Below, piece by piece: positions 27,177 through 36,596 of a stretch of DNA of 64,000 bases. The stretch is from GAS188 sp035949255. Lineage in GTDB: Bacteria; Pseudomonadota; Alphaproteobacteria; Rhizobiales; Beijerinckiaceae. The DNA lies in assembly GCA_035949255.1 (NCBI GenBank), contig DASZIL010000151.1, positions 23,182 through 87,181 on the forward strand, read 5' to 3'. The position numbers and the translations under genes are program-made. Below the pieces are notes generated by a model. It was given only the letters and a program-made list of their open reading frames with translations. It was not told where the DNA came from and made no database searches. Numbering within the stretch: the first letter of the stretch is position 1; each line of letters begins with the position of its first letter.

Positions 27177-28507
27177 AGCTCGAGGCGAAGGGCGGCACGC
27201 TCCAATCCATGCGGGGGCTATGCGGTTGCGCCGTCGCGCTCATCGGCTTGGCGCTCATCGCGCGCCATGCGCAATGGCTCGATGATTTTAATCTCTTCGT
27301 CCCGACGGTTTGGGCACAATGCCTCGTCTACGCGCTCAGCGCCTTTTTATTGCTGCAGCGATGGCCCTCGGCCGGCGATGGCCGCATCCTATTGGCGGTC
27401 ATCCTTTGCGTCGCGGTGATCTTGCGCCTCATCGCGTTCGAGACCCCGCCGAATTTCCTCTCGACCGATGTCTATCGCTATGTCTGGGACGGGAGGGTGC
27501 AGGGCGCTGGCATCAACCCTTATCTTTACATTCCCTCCGACCCGGCGGTGGCTTCGCTTCGCGACGATGCGATCTACCCTCATATCAACCGGCTTTATTC
27601 GGCGCCGACGATCTATCCGCCTTTCGCGCAAATGGCGTTCTTCGCCATCACGCGCTTCGCCGAGAGCGTCAATTCGATGCGGCTCGCCATGCTGGGATTC
27701 GAGGCGATCGCCGTTCTTGCGCTTGCGGTGCTGCTGAAGCGCCAGCGCCTGCCCGTGCATCGCCTCGCGCTTTACCTTTGGCATCCTCTCCCGATCTGGG
27801 AATTCGCTTGCGGCGCCCATGTCGACGCGGTCGTGCTCGCGATGTCGCTTCTCGCCATCATCGCCGCGATGTCGAATAGGCGAAGCCTTTCGGGTGCGTT
27901 GCTCGCCGCCGCGGCGCTCACGAAATTCCTTCCCGTCGCCATCGCGCCCGCTCTCTATCGACGTTGGGATTGGCGCATGCCGGCAGCCTTCCTCGTCGTG
28001 GTCGTCTGCTCCTACGCGCTCTATTTAAGCGCTGGGTCGAAAGTGCTCGGCTTCCTCGAAAGCTACGCCGCGGAGGAAGGCATGACGCAAGGCCAAGGCG
28101 TGTTCATCGCCATGCTCTTGCAGGACATCGGGCTCGCGCCGCTGCCGGCGTTGCTAGGCTTTGCCGCCATCGCCTCGGCGGTGCTCGGAACGATGGTGAT
28201 CCGGGCCCTTTCACGAAATCGTGACATGGAGGCGATGCCGGCGCTCGCGGGAGGATTGGCGATCGCGACCCTCGTGCTGATTTCGCCCCATTACTCCTGG
28301 TATTTCTGCTGGCTCGTGCCGTTCATCTGTTTTCTGCCGAGAGCGTCCCTGATCTGCCTGACCTCGACCGTGTTTTATCTTTACCTTACGGATGAGCCCT
28401 TCAGCCTCTTGACGGACCTCTTGATCTACGCTCCCGCACTCGCGCTGTTCGTTTTCGAGCAGCGCCGGTTTTTCGTGCCGCTCCTGCAACAAGGATCGAT
28501 CCCGTGA
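27173..28507 (+). CDS. GT-C fold integral membrane glycosyltransferase
   Basis: Protein of 444 residues with about ten or more membrane segments. The extracytoplasmic loop STDVYRYVWDGRVQGAGINP carries an acidic motif typical of polyprenyl-phosphate-sugar-dependent mannosyltransferases (PIG-M/GT87-like), and LTKFLPVAIAPAL and ISPHYSWYFCWLVPF are further family features. It starts at GTG 27173, overlapping the previous stop, and ends in another GTGA overlap with the radical SAM gene. It probably adds a sugar to a lipid or polymer on the periplasmic face. Confidence 0.83.
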   Translation: MKLEAKGGTLQSMRGLCGCAVALIGLALIARHAQWLDDFNLFVPTVWAQCLVYALSAFLLLQRWPSAGDGRILLAVILCVAVILRLIAFETPPNFLSTDVYRYVWDGRVQGAGINPYLYIPSDPAVASLRDDAIYPHINRLYSAPTIYPPFAQMAFFAITRFAESVNSMRLAMLGFEAIAVLALAVLLKRQRLPVHRLALYLWHPLPIWEFACGAHVDAVVLAMSLLAIIAAMSNRRSLSGALLAAAALTKFLPVAIAPALYRRWDWRMPAAFLVVVVCSYALYLSAGSKVLGFLESYAAEEGMTQGQGVFIAMLLQDIGLAPLPALLGFAAIASAVLGTMVIRALSRNRDMEAMPALAGGLAIATLVLISPHYSWYFCWLVPFICFLPRASLICLTSTVFYLYLTDEPFSLLTDLLIYAPALALFVFEQRRFFVPLLQQGSIP

Positions 28508-29562
28508 CTGTCCAACCGCGCTTCCCCGACGTCAGCCGCCGTTATTTCGAGGAGGTCTCGCAAGAACGCGAGGCCCATGCCGCGAAGGACCCGGTCTGCC
28601 TCTATCTCGAGGTGACGAACCGCTGCAACCTGCCATGCACCACTTGCCCGCGGACGTTCGAGGAGCTGGAGCCGGAGAAGGACATGGCCTGGGACATGTT
28701 CACCTCGATCGTCGACCAGTTCCAAAGCGTGAAGCGCGTTGTCCTGCATGGTGTCGGCGAGCCGATGATGGTGAAGGATTTGCCGCGCATGGTGTCCTAC
28801 CTCAAGGCGCGTGGCGTCTACGTCCTGTTCAACACCAACGGCACTCTGCTCAAGACGAAGAAGAGCCGCGAGCTTATCGAGGCCGGCCTCGACGAATTGC
28901 GCGTCTCGCTCGACGCCGCCGAGGCCGGCGCCTACGCCAAGATTCGCGGCCGCGACATGTTCGATGCCATCGTGCGCAACCTCAAGGGCTTCCTCGGTCT
29001 CAAGCAGGAGATGGGCGTCGAACACCCGCGCGTCTCGCTCTGGTTGACGGGGCTGAAGGAGACGATCGAGCAGCTTCCCGCCTTTATCGACGTCGCGCAT
29101 CAGATCGGGGTGAAGGAGGTGCATCTGCAGCGCCTCGTCTATTTCCCCGAAGGCCAGGGAATGGCGCGCCCCTCTTCCTCGCTTTTCGAAAGCATCGATA
29201 CTGCCGAGCGCGTTTACATTGACCGCGCCAAGGCGCGGGCGCAGGAGCTCGGCGTGTTCTTCGATGCCTCGGGCGCGTCCGAGCCCGAGGAGAGCCTCAC
29301 GCGAGATATCAACGGCAAGCCCTGGTCGATGTGCCGCAGGCCCTGGTCGTTGATGTATTTCACGGCCCATGGCCGGGCCCTCCCTTGCTGCATCGCGCCC
29401 TTCTCCATGCACGGCTATGACAGCTTCACGCTTGGCGATGCGAAGACGCAATCGCTCGCCGAAATCTGGAACGGGCCGGCCTACCGCCAATTCCGCGAGG
29501 AACTCTTGAGCGAGAAGCCGCCTTCGGCCTGCGCCAATTGCGGCCTGCGTTGGAGCTTGTGA
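28504..29562 (+). CDS. radical SAM/SPASM-domain enzyme
   Basis: Protein of 352 residues. The radical SAM cluster site is NRCNLPCTTC (Cys-x3-Cys-x2-Cys) near residue 40, followed by VVLHGVGEPMMVKDL and FNTNGTLL, the usual SAM-binding strands. The C-terminal SPASM segment binds a further Fe-S cluster: SMCRRPW, GRALPCCIAPF, LGDAKTQSLAEIWNGPAYRQFRE and CANCGLRW. SPASM members modify peptides, sugars or cofactors. It sits between a GT-C and a GT2 gene with GTGA overlaps on both sides. No precursor-peptide gene is visible nearby, which favours a small-molecule, sugar or lipid substrate; that is inference. Confidence 0.9.
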   Translation: MTVQPRFPDVSRRYFEEVSQEREAHAAKDPVCLYLEVTNRCNLPCTTCPRTFEELEPEKDMAWDMFTSIVDQFQSVKRVVLHGVGEPMMVKDLPRMVSYLKARGVYVLFNTNGTLLKTKKSRELIEAGLDELRVSLDAAEAGAYAKIRGRDMFDAIVRNLKGFLGLKQEMGVEHPRVSLWLTGLKETIEQLPAFIDVAHQIGVKEVHLQRLVYFPEGQGMARPSSSLFESIDTAERVYIDRAKARAQELGVFFDASGASEPEESLTRDINGKPWSMCRRPWSLMYFTAHGRALPCCIAPFSMHGYDSFTLGDAKTQSLAEIWNGPAYRQFREELLSEKPPSACANCGLRWSL

Positions 29563-30383
29563 GCGAGACGGCAAGAATGGCGCTGACGCCCGGCATGGCT
29601 TTACCGATTTCCGACCGCGATCGGCCGGGTGGCGCGCCTTCTCGTGAGCCCGTGGAAGCACAAAAGCGCATCGCGCTCGTCATCCCCACGCTCAACGAGG
29701 AGGAGGCGATCGGGCCCCTCCTCGCGCGTTTGCCTTCGGGCGTTGTCGATAAGGTCATCATCGCCGACGGCGGCAGCACCGACAGGACGCTCGAGCGCGC
29801 CCGTGAAATGGGCGCAACCGCGATCGAGGCCGGGCGTGGCTATGGGCGCGCATGCTGGCGAGGCGCGCTCGCGGCTGGAGATGATTGCGCGATCGTGGCG
29901 TTCATGGACGGCGACGGCGCGGACAAGCCCGAGCTCATCTCGCGCCTCATCGGGCCGATCATGAAGGGGGAAGCCGATTTCGTCATCGGCTCCCGGCTGC
30001 GGGGAACGCGCGTTAAGGGAAGCATGTCCGCCCATCAGATCATCGCCGGTCTCGCGCTCGGATATGCGATGCGGCTTTCCCATGGCGTTCGCTACACCGA
30101 CATGTGCGCTTTTCGCGCGATCCGCCGCTCGAGCTTGATGGCGCTTGGCATGCGCGAGATGACCTATGGCTGGAATATCGAGATGCAGATGCGGGCCGCG
30201 GCCGCGCAGCTGCGCATTCTCGAATTGCCCGTCGATTACGGCTTGCGCGAAGGCGGCGTCTCGAAGGTCGCCGGCAGCCTGCGCGGCACGCTGCGCGCGA
30301 GCACGCGCATCATCGCGACTTTCCTTCGCGTTTGGCGCGAAACGAGGACGGCTCAGCCAAAAGGCGACGCTCGGGACGGCTGA
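29559..30383 (+). CDS. GT2-family glycosyltransferase (dolichyl-phosphate sugar synthase-like)
   Basis: Cytoplasmic or membrane-associated glycosyltransferase of 274 residues. The GT-A core is RIALVIPTLNEEEAIGPLL, VIIADGGSTDRT, and the DxD site in FMDGDGADKPELI; VIGSRLRG and VRYTDMCAFRAIRR follow. These fit enzymes that load a sugar from a nucleotide donor onto a polyprenyl phosphate, which would feed the GT-C enzyme two genes upstream. GTG 29559 overlaps the previous stop and has TTGGAG five bases upstream; TTG 29538 and ATG 29577 are alternatives. Confidence 0.85.
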   Translation: MSETARMALTPGMALPISDRDRPGGAPSREPVEAQKRIALVIPTLNEEEAIGPLLARLPSGVVDKVIIADGGSTDRTLERAREMGATAIEAGRGYGRACWRGALAAGDDCAIVAFMDGDGADKPELISRLIGPIMKGEADFVIGSRLRGTRVKGSMSAHQIIAGLALGYAMRLSHGVRYTDMCAFRAIRRSSLMALGMREMTYGWNIEMQMRAAAAQLRILELPVDYGLREGGVSKVAGSLRGTLRASTRIIATFLRVWRETRTAQPKGDARDG

Positions 30384-30417
30384 GTGAGCTTCCCGAGATG
30401 TGCCCCTTGGGGCCGGC

Positions 30418-31197
30418 TCACACCCGCCGCTCGACCATCATCTTCTTGATCTCGGCGATGGCCTTCGCCGGGTTGAGGCCCTTGGGGCAGGTCTGCGCAC
30501 AATTCATGATGGTGTGGCAGCGGTAGAGGCGGAAAGGGTCTTCGAGATGATCGAGCCTTTCGCCCGTCGCCTCGTCGCGTGAATCGATCAGCCAGCGATA
30601 GGCCTGAAGCAGCGCGGCCGGGCCGAGATAGCGCTCGCCGTTCCACCAATAGCTCGGGCATGAGGTCGAGCAGCAGGCGCAGAGGATGCATTCGTAAAGC
30701 CCATCGAGCTTGGCGCGATCGGCTTCGGACTGGCGCCACTCCTTCTCGGGCTCACGCGTTTGCGTCTGCAGCCAAGGCTCGATCGAGGCGTGTTGCGCGT
30801 AAAAAGTCGTCATGTCCGGCACGAGGTCCTTGACCACGGCCATATGCGGCAAGGGATAGATCTTGATCGGGTGCTTCACCTCGTCCATGCCGCGCGTGCA
30901 GGCGAGCGTGTTGCCGCCATCGATATTCATCGCGCAAGAGCCACAAATGCCTTCGCGGCAAGAGCGGCGAAAGGTGAGCGTCGGGTCGATCTTCGATTTG
31001 ATCCAGATGAGCCCGTCGAGGATCATCGGGCCGCAATCGCCGCGATCGACGAAATAAGTTTCGACGCGCGGATTGGCGCCCGTGTCGGGATCGTAGCGAT
31101 AAATGCGAAACTCGGTGACCGATTTTGCACCTTGCGGCCTAGGCCAGATCTTGCCGGCCGTGATCTTAGAGTTCTTGGGAAGTGCGAATTCAACCAT
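30418..31197 (-). CDS. sdhB: succinate dehydrogenase iron-sulfur subunit
   Basis: Complex II subunit of 259 residues that passes electrons from FAD to quinone through three Fe-S clusters. The 2Fe-2S site is RRSCREGICGSCAMNIDGG plus LACTRG; the 4Fe-4S and 3Fe-4S sites are CILCACCSTSCPSYWW and RCHTIMNCAQTCPKGLNP. ATG 31197 gives the usual length. It is the last gene of sdhCDAB, 90 bases after sdhA. Confidence 0.97.
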   Translation of the reverse strand: MVEFALPKNSKITAGKIWPRPQGAKSVTEFRIYRYDPDTGANPRVETYFVDRGDCGPMILDGLIWIKSKIDPTLTFRRSCREGICGSCAMNIDGGNTLACTRGMDEVKHPIKIYPLPHMAVVKDLVPDMTTFYAQHASIEPWLQTQTREPEKEWRQSEADRAKLDGLYECILCACCSTSCPSYWWNGERYLGPAALLQAYRWLIDSRDEATGERLDHLEDPFRLYRCHTIMNCAQTCPKGLNPAKAIAEIKKMMVERRV

Positions 31198-31287
31198 TGA
31201 TGATTTCAATCCCGAATAAGCCCCGTATCGCGGTTCGAACCGAAGCTCGCCACCCGATACCCTGGATCATTTTCTGTCGGATATTCC

Positions 31288-33126
31288 TCAATACACCCTG
31301 GCCTTCGGCTCGATATAGGCGATGTCGTTCGAGAGCGTGAAGCTGTGCACCGGGCGATAGTCGATTTTCACCTCGCGCTTCTCCGGGTCGATCCAGGAAA
31401 GCGTGTGCTTCATCCATTGCTTGTCGTCGCGATCGGGGAAATCTTCACGCGCATGCGCGCCGCGGCTTTCCGTCCGGTTGAGCGCCGAGTCCATGGTGAC
31501 GACGGCCTGGACGACGAGGTTGTCGAGCTCGAGCGTCTCGACGAGGTCGGAGTTCCAGATCAGCGATCGATCGGTGACGTTGATATCGTCGATACCTTTC
31601 CACACATCGTGGATGAGCTTGTGGCCTTCCTCCAGCACCTCCCCGGTGCGGAACACCGCGCAATTCGATTGCATCACCCGTTGCATCTTGTCGCGCAACT
31701 GCGCGGTCGGCGTGCCTCCCTTGGCATGGCGGAAGCGGTCGAGCCGCGTGAGCGCGAGCTCACCCGCGTCGGCGGGAAGCTCCGGCTGTGATTCGCCAGC
31801 ATGGAGCAGCTCGGCGCAGCGCAGACCCGCGGCGCGCCCGAAGACGACGAGATCGATGAGCGAGTTCGAGCCGAGGCGGTTTGCGCCATGCACCGAGACG
31901 CAAGCGGCCTCCCCGATCGCCATCAGGCCCCGCACGACCGCGTCGTCGTCGGCACCCTTCTTGGTGAGCACCTCGGCGTGGTACGAGGTCGGCACGCCGC
32001 CCATGTTGTAGTGGACGGTCGGCAGCACCGGGATCGGCTCCTTGGTGAGATCGACGCCGGCGAAAATCTTCGCGCTCTCGGAAATGCCCGGAAGGCGCTC
32101 ATGCAGCACCTTCGGATCGAGGTGGTCGAGGTGAAGGAAAATATGATCCTTCTTGGCGCCGACGCCTCGGCCTTCCCGGATCTCGATCGTCATTGAACGT
32201 GAGACGACGTCGCGCGACGCGAGGTCCTTGGCCGAGGGCGCGTAACGCTCCATGAAGCGCTCGCCTTCGGAATTCGTGAGATAACCGCCCTCCCCTCGCG
32301 CCCCTTCGGTGATCAAACAACCAGCGCCGTAAATGCCGGTCGGATGAAATTGCACGAATTCCATGTCCTGGAGCGGCAAGCCGGCGCGCAGCGCCATGGC
32401 GCTGCCGTCGCCCGTGCAGGTATGGGCGGAAGTCGCGGAGAAATAGGCGCGGCCATAGCCGCCGGTCGCGAGCACGGTCATCTTCGCGCGGAAGCGGTGG
32501 AGAGTGCCGTCGTCGAGCTTCAGCGCCACGACGCCTCGGCAGCGGCCTTCCTGATCCATGATCAGGTCGATGGCGAAATATTCGATGAAGAACTGGCTTC
32601 GCTCCTTCACCGCCTGGCCGTAGAGCGTGTGCAAGATCGCGTGGCCGGTGCGGTCGGCGGCGGCGCAAGTGCGCTGCGCCTGGCCGCCATGGCCGTAATC
32701 CTTGGTCATGCCGCCGAACGGGCGCTGAAAAATCCGGCCATCTTCCGTGCGCGAGAAGGGCACGCCCCAATGCTCGAGCTCGTAGACGGCGGCCGGCGCG
32801 TTGCGCACCAGATATTCGATCGCGTCCTGGTCGCCCAGCCAGTCCGACCCTTTCACCGTGTCGTACATATGCCAGCGCCAATCGTCGGGATGCATATTGC
32901 CGAGCGCGGCCGAGATGCCGCCTTGCGCCGCGACCGTGTGCGAACGCGTCGGGAAGACCTTGGTGATGCAGGCGGTCTTGAGTCCGGCTTCGGCGCATCC
33001 GACCGTCGCGCGCAAGCCTGCCCCTCCGGCGCCGACGACCACCACATCGAACGCATGATCCGTGATCGCATAGGCCTTGCCGTTCTGCGCGGGGGCCGTT
33101 CCGTTCGCCTTGCCGTTCATCGCCAT
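31288..33126 (-). CDS. sdhA: succinate dehydrogenase flavoprotein subunit
   Basis: Complex II catalytic subunit of about 612 residues that oxidises succinate to fumarate. The FAD site is VVVVGAGGAGLRA; the His that carries covalent FAD is in TRSHTVAAQGG; active-site segments HPTGIYGAG, GARGEGGYL, RDVVSRSM and HGANRLGSNSL are visible. The start at 33126 is chosen for a GAGGAAG nine bases upstream; ATG 33132 is possible. It lies 11 bases after sdhD. Confidence 0.97.
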   Translation of the reverse strand: MAMNGKANGTAPAQNGKAYAITDHAFDVVVVGAGGAGLRATVGCAEAGLKTACITKVFPTRSHTVAAQGGISAALGNMHPDDWRWHMYDTVKGSDWLGDQDAIEYLVRNAPAAVYELEHWGVPFSRTEDGRIFQRPFGGMTKDYGHGGQAQRTCAAADRTGHAILHTLYGQAVKERSQFFIEYFAIDLIMDQEGRCRGVVALKLDDGTLHRFRAKMTVLATGGYGRAYFSATSAHTCTGDGSAMALRAGLPLQDMEFVQFHPTGIYGAGCLITEGARGEGGYLTNSEGERFMERYAPSAKDLASRDVVSRSMTIEIREGRGVGAKKDHIFLHLDHLDPKVLHERLPGISESAKIFAGVDLTKEPIPVLPTVHYNMGGVPTSYHAEVLTKKGADDDAVVRGLMAIGEAACVSVHGANRLGSNSLIDLVVFGRAAGLRCAELLHAGESQPELPADAGELALTRLDRFRHAKGGTPTAQLRDKMQRVMQSNCAVFRTGEVLEEGHKLIHDVWKGIDDINVTDRSLIWNSDLVETLELDNLVVQAVVTMDSALNRTESRGAHAREDFPDRDDKQWMKHTLSWIDPEKREVKIDYRPVHSFTLSNDIAYIEPKARVY

Positions 33127-33137
33127 GGTCATCTTCC

Positions 33138-33536
33138 TCAAACGAGCCGCGCGAGGCCGATCTTCAGAATCGCATAAACGGCCGAGAGCGCGAAGGCGAA
33201 GGCAAAAAAGCTGTTGGCGAGAAGCGCCAACAGCTTCAATCCCTCGCCATGCACATAATCCTCGATGATCACCTGCATGCCGATGCGCATGTGGACGGCG
33301 GCGCTGATCACGCCGGCGAGCAGGATGAGCGAGGCGAAGGGATGCGAGATGACCCTGATCGCTTCGGCATAGGGCTTGCCGATCAGCATCAACACGATGG
33401 TGACAAGGCCGATTGCGAGCACAACGTTGGCAAGGCCCGTGAGGCGCTGATGCCAGAAATGAGCGGTGCCGCTTTTCGCCGAACCGAGCCCCCTGACACG
33501 GGCGAGCGGCGTGCGCATGGTGGAGGTCGTCGTCAT
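33138..33536 (-). CDS. sdhD: succinate dehydrogenase membrane anchor subunit
   Basis: Hydrophobic anchor of complex II, 132 residues with three membrane segments. The start HFWHQRLTGLANVVLAIG and the haem-side segment AAVHMRIGMQVIIEDYVHGEGLK, containing His and a late Asp-Tyr, match alphaproteobacterial SdhD. It lies 29 bases after sdhC in the sdhCDAB operon. Confidence 0.95.
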   Translation of the reverse strand: MTTTSTMRTPLARVRGLGSAKSGTAHFWHQRLTGLANVVLAIGLVTIVLMLIGKPYAEAIRVISHPFASLILLAGVISAAVHMRIGMQVIIEDYVHGEGLKLLALLANSFFAFAFALSAVYAILKIGLARLV

Positions 33537-33565
33537 GGCGTCACTTTGCTCCCGTCGAGGCCATT

Positions 33566-33961
33566 TCAGTGCCAGGCAAGGGCTACGGCCCAGAGGATGA
33601 GGGTCAGCACGGCCGAGCCCGCGAGGTTGGCCCAGGCGAGCGTATCGCGCGTCCCTGCCTCCATCCCCCTTCCGCTGTCCCAGATGAAGTGCCTGATCCC
33701 GCCGAGCATGTGGTGGATAAGCGCGAAGCTGTAGCCAAAGAGCACGACCCGACCGGGAATGGACCCGAAAACCGCGCTCGCCCTATCGTAAGCGGCCTCA
33801 CCAGAAGCGGCGGAGAGCAGCAGGAACACGAGCAAAACCGTTCCGAAATAGAGCGCGCCGCCAGTGATACGGTGCCCGATCGACATCACCATGGTGATCG
33901 GCCAGCGATACACCTGAAGATGGGGGGAAAGCGGGCGTGAGCGCGTCTGTGTTTCTGTCAT
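33566..33961 (-). CDS. sdhC: succinate dehydrogenase cytochrome b556 subunit
   Basis: First gene of the sdh operon. The 131 residues show SPHLQVYRWPITMVMSIGHRITGG, the family signature of SdhC, and a haem-ligand His in SFALIHHMLGGIRHFIWD. Three membrane segments. The promoter for the operon must lie in the 180-base gap before the divergent amidohydrolase gene. Confidence 0.96.
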   Translation of the reverse strand: MTETQTRSRPLSPHLQVYRWPITMVMSIGHRITGGALYFGTVLLVFLLLSAASGEAAYDRASAVFGSIPGRVVLFGYSFALIHHMLGGIRHFIWDSGRGMEAGTRDTLAWANLAGSAVLTLILWAVALAWH

Positions 33962-34140
33962 CGGCCGGAATCCAAAATCCTGGGCACATGGGAGAGGTAA
34001 TCAAACTTGGCGCGCTGTGCAATGCAGCATGTGCGCGGCGCGCGAACGTCGGCCATGCGGGGTGAGGCGTCCCCTCCCGCCTTGCCAGGGCTTTCGCACG
34101 CGGCCATCATCTTGAACGGTCAAGGAAACAGGAGATGATC

Positions 34141-35337
34141 ATGGCGGTCGAGGTGGCCGGCGGCCCGATGAGGGGCAAGCTCGTCCTGCGCAATATTTCC
34201 ACGCTGTTTTCGGGCGATCTTTCCCATCCCGTTCTCGATGCCGACACGATCATCGCTGTCGATGGCCGAATCAGCGCGGTCGGCCGGGAAAAGGATCTCG
34301 ACGCGCACAATCCCGATCTCGTCATCGATGCGAAGGGATCGGCGCTCGCGCCGGGCTTGATCGACAGCCATTGCCACCCTGCCTTCGGCGATTGGACGCC
34401 GCGCCAAAATCAGCTCGGCTGGATCGAAAGCTGCGTGCATGGCGGGGTCACCACTTTCGTCTCCGCCGGCGAGGTGCATCTTCCCGGAAGGCCGAAGGAC
34501 CGGCTCGGCGTCAAATCGCTCGCCATCGCGGCCGAGCGCGCCTTCTCAAATTTCCGCCCGATGGGCGCCAAGGTGCTGGCCGGAGCGCCGGTGCCCGAAA
34601 GCATCATGACCGAGGAGGATTATGCCGAGCTCGCCGAAGCGGGAGTGAAGCGCATCGGCGAGATCGGGCTTGGCACGGTGAACACGGGGCCGGAGGCGAA
34701 AAAACATGTCGAATGGGCGCGCAAGCACGGCATCGAGACCATCATCCACACCGGCGGCCCTTCGATCCCGGGCTCGAACCTGATCAGCCGCGAGATCGTG
34801 CTCGAGGCCGACCCCGATGTGATCAGCCACATCAACGGCGGGCATACCGCGCTGCCGAAGGGCTGCATTTGCGCCTTGTGCGAACAAGGGCGAGGCGCGA
34901 TCGAGATCGTCCACAACGGCAATGAGCGAGCGGCCCTCATCGCGCTCGAAGCGGCCAAGGGCCTCGGCATCATGCACAAGGTGATCCTCGGCACTGACGC
35001 GCCGGCGGGCTCTGGCGTGCAGCCGCTTGGCATCTTGCGCACGCTCGTGTTCCTCTCGAGCTTCGGCGGGCTCAAGGCCGGCGAGGCGATCGCGCTCGCG
35101 TCCGGCAATACCGCGAAGATCCGCAACCTCGACGGCGGCTTGATCGCACCGGGCAGACCTGCGGATTTCGTCTTCATCGATCGCCCGCAGCATTCGGCGG
35201 GGAAGACGGTGAGCGAGGCGATCGAGCTCGGCGATATCCCCGGCATCGGCATGGTGGTGATCGACGGCAACGTGCGGCTCGCCCGCTCGCGCAACACCCC
35301 GCCCGCCGATAAGGTGCCGCGGGTCGTCGAGGGTTGA
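34141..35337 (+). CDS. amidohydrolase-superfamily enzyme, enamidase-like
   Basis: Metal-dependent hydrolase of 398 residues. After the N-terminal beta sandwich (LVLRNISTLF, IIAVDGRISAVG) comes the barrel with metal ligands GLIDSHCHPAFGDW, then IIHTGG, ISHINGGHTA and the catalytic Asp in LGTDAPAGSGVQP. The pattern resembles the enamidase that acts in nicotinate fermentation, but no other nicotinate genes are adjacent. ATG 34141 has AGGAG six bases upstream and is preferred to ATG 34135. Other cyclic amides are possible substrates. Confidence 0.82.
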   Translation: MAVEVAGGPMRGKLVLRNISTLFSGDLSHPVLDADTIIAVDGRISAVGREKDLDAHNPDLVIDAKGSALAPGLIDSHCHPAFGDWTPRQNQLGWIESCVHGGVTTFVSAGEVHLPGRPKDRLGVKSLAIAAERAFSNFRPMGAKVLAGAPVPESIMTEEDYAELAEAGVKRIGEIGLGTVNTGPEAKKHVEWARKHGIETIIHTGGPSIPGSNLISREIVLEADPDVISHINGGHTALPKGCICALCEQGRGAIEIVHNGNERAALIALEAAKGLGIMHKVILGTDAPAGSGVQPLGILRTLVFLSSFGGLKAGEAIALASGNTAKIRNLDGGLIAPGRPADFVFIDRPQHSAGKTVSEAIELGDIPGIGMVVIDGNVRLARSRNTPPADKVPRVVEG

Positions 35338-35531
35338 GGCGGGCGATGACCCTCCTCGCTTCGTCGAGGGCGGATCCTCCTCCCCCCGCTCTCCTTCGCA
35401 GCGCTTCGGAGAGCTCGGCCGGGGATGATACCGCACCTTCCCGCCCGACACCGAGCTTTCCCTGATCGACGAAGCTTCGGCGGCACGCTAAGGACAGCGC
35501 GCTTGGAAACATTTGAGGAAGGCACGGATCC

Positions 35532-36290
35532 ATGGCGTCACAGGAAAAGATCGCGCTCGTGACGGGCGCCAGCAGCGGCGTCGGCCGGGCAACGGCGCAT
35601 GCGCTGATGAAGGCGGGCTACACGGTCGTGCTGGCCGGACGTCGCAAGGATGCGCTCGAGGCCACGGCCGCCCAGGGCAAGGCGTTTGGCGGAAAATCCC
35701 TCGTGGTGGCCGCCGACGTCACCGATCACGCCTCCGTCAAGGCGCTCTTCGCCAGGACGAAGGAGGCTTTCGGGCGCCTCGATGTCCTATTCAACAATGC
35801 CGGCATCGGCGCGCCGCCCGTCCCGATGGAGGAGCTCACTTACGAGCAGTGGAAGAAGGTCGTCGACACCAATCTTTCGGGCCCCTTCTTGTGCACGCAA
35901 GAAGCGATCAAGATCATGAAGGCGCAATCGCCGCGCGGCGGCCGCATCATCAACAACGGCTCGATCTCGGCGCATACGCCGCGCCCCAACTCCGCCCCTT
36001 ACACCTCGACCAAGCACGCCATCACGGGCCTCACGAAATCGACCGCGCTTGACGGGCGAGCTCACGATATCGCCTGCGGGCAGGTCGACATCGGCAACGC
36101 GGCTTCCGAGATGACCGAGCGCATGAAATCAGGCGTTCCGCAGGCCGATGGTTCGACGAAGGTCGAGCCCGTGATGGCGGCCGAGAATGTCGCAAGCGCG
36201 GTGGTTTACATGGCGAGCCTTCCGCCCGACGCGAATGTGCTCTTCCTCACGGTGATGGCGACGAAAATGCCCTTCGTTGGGCGGGGATAA
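35532..36290 (+). CDS. short-chain dehydrogenase/reductase (SDR)
   Basis: NAD(P)-dependent oxidoreductase of 252 residues, classical SDR. The cofactor site is TGASSGVGRATAHAL with AGRRKDAL suggesting NADP; NNAGIG and the active-site Ser and Tyr-x3-Lys (NNGSISAHTP... APYTSTKHAITG) are complete. The RAHDIACGQVDIGNAAS segment is typical of SDRs acting on small keto or hydroxy acids. It is downstream of the amidohydrolase with a 194-base gap, so the link is loose. Substrate unknown. Confidence 0.9.
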   Translation: MASQEKIALVTGASSGVGRATAHALMKAGYTVVLAGRRKDALEATAAQGKAFGGKSLVVAADVTDHASVKALFARTKEAFGRLDVLFNNAGIGAPPVPMEELTYEQWKKVVDTNLSGPFLCTQEAIKIMKAQSPRGGRIINNGSISAHTPRPNSAPYTSTKHAITGLTKSTALDGRAHDIACGQVDIGNAASEMTERMKSGVPQADGSTKVEPVMAAENVASAVVYMASLPPDANVLFLTVMATKMPFVGRG

Positions 36291-36481
36291 TCATCTCCTT
36301 AGCGAGCCGCCGCCGTGACGGCCGGCGTTGCTCGCAAGGTGGCCGTCACCCAGCGGCCTGTTCTTGGCTTGGCGTGCGTTTACCCCCTATGGATCAGTGG
36401 GGCGCAAGCGCGCCACGCCCCCGATCCACGTGGCGCGAGCATTGACGTGCGCCCAAGCCTCTTCTATCACGCGCACGCTAT

Positions 36482-36558
<77 letters not shown>

Positions 36559-36596
36559 GTGTTTTCAGGCGCTTAGGCATGGATCTTCTTTCACGG

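Noticed and set aside
35338..35531. Small gene between amidohydrolase and SDR
   Set aside because: Only short frames without ribosome sites are found; nothing supports a gene.
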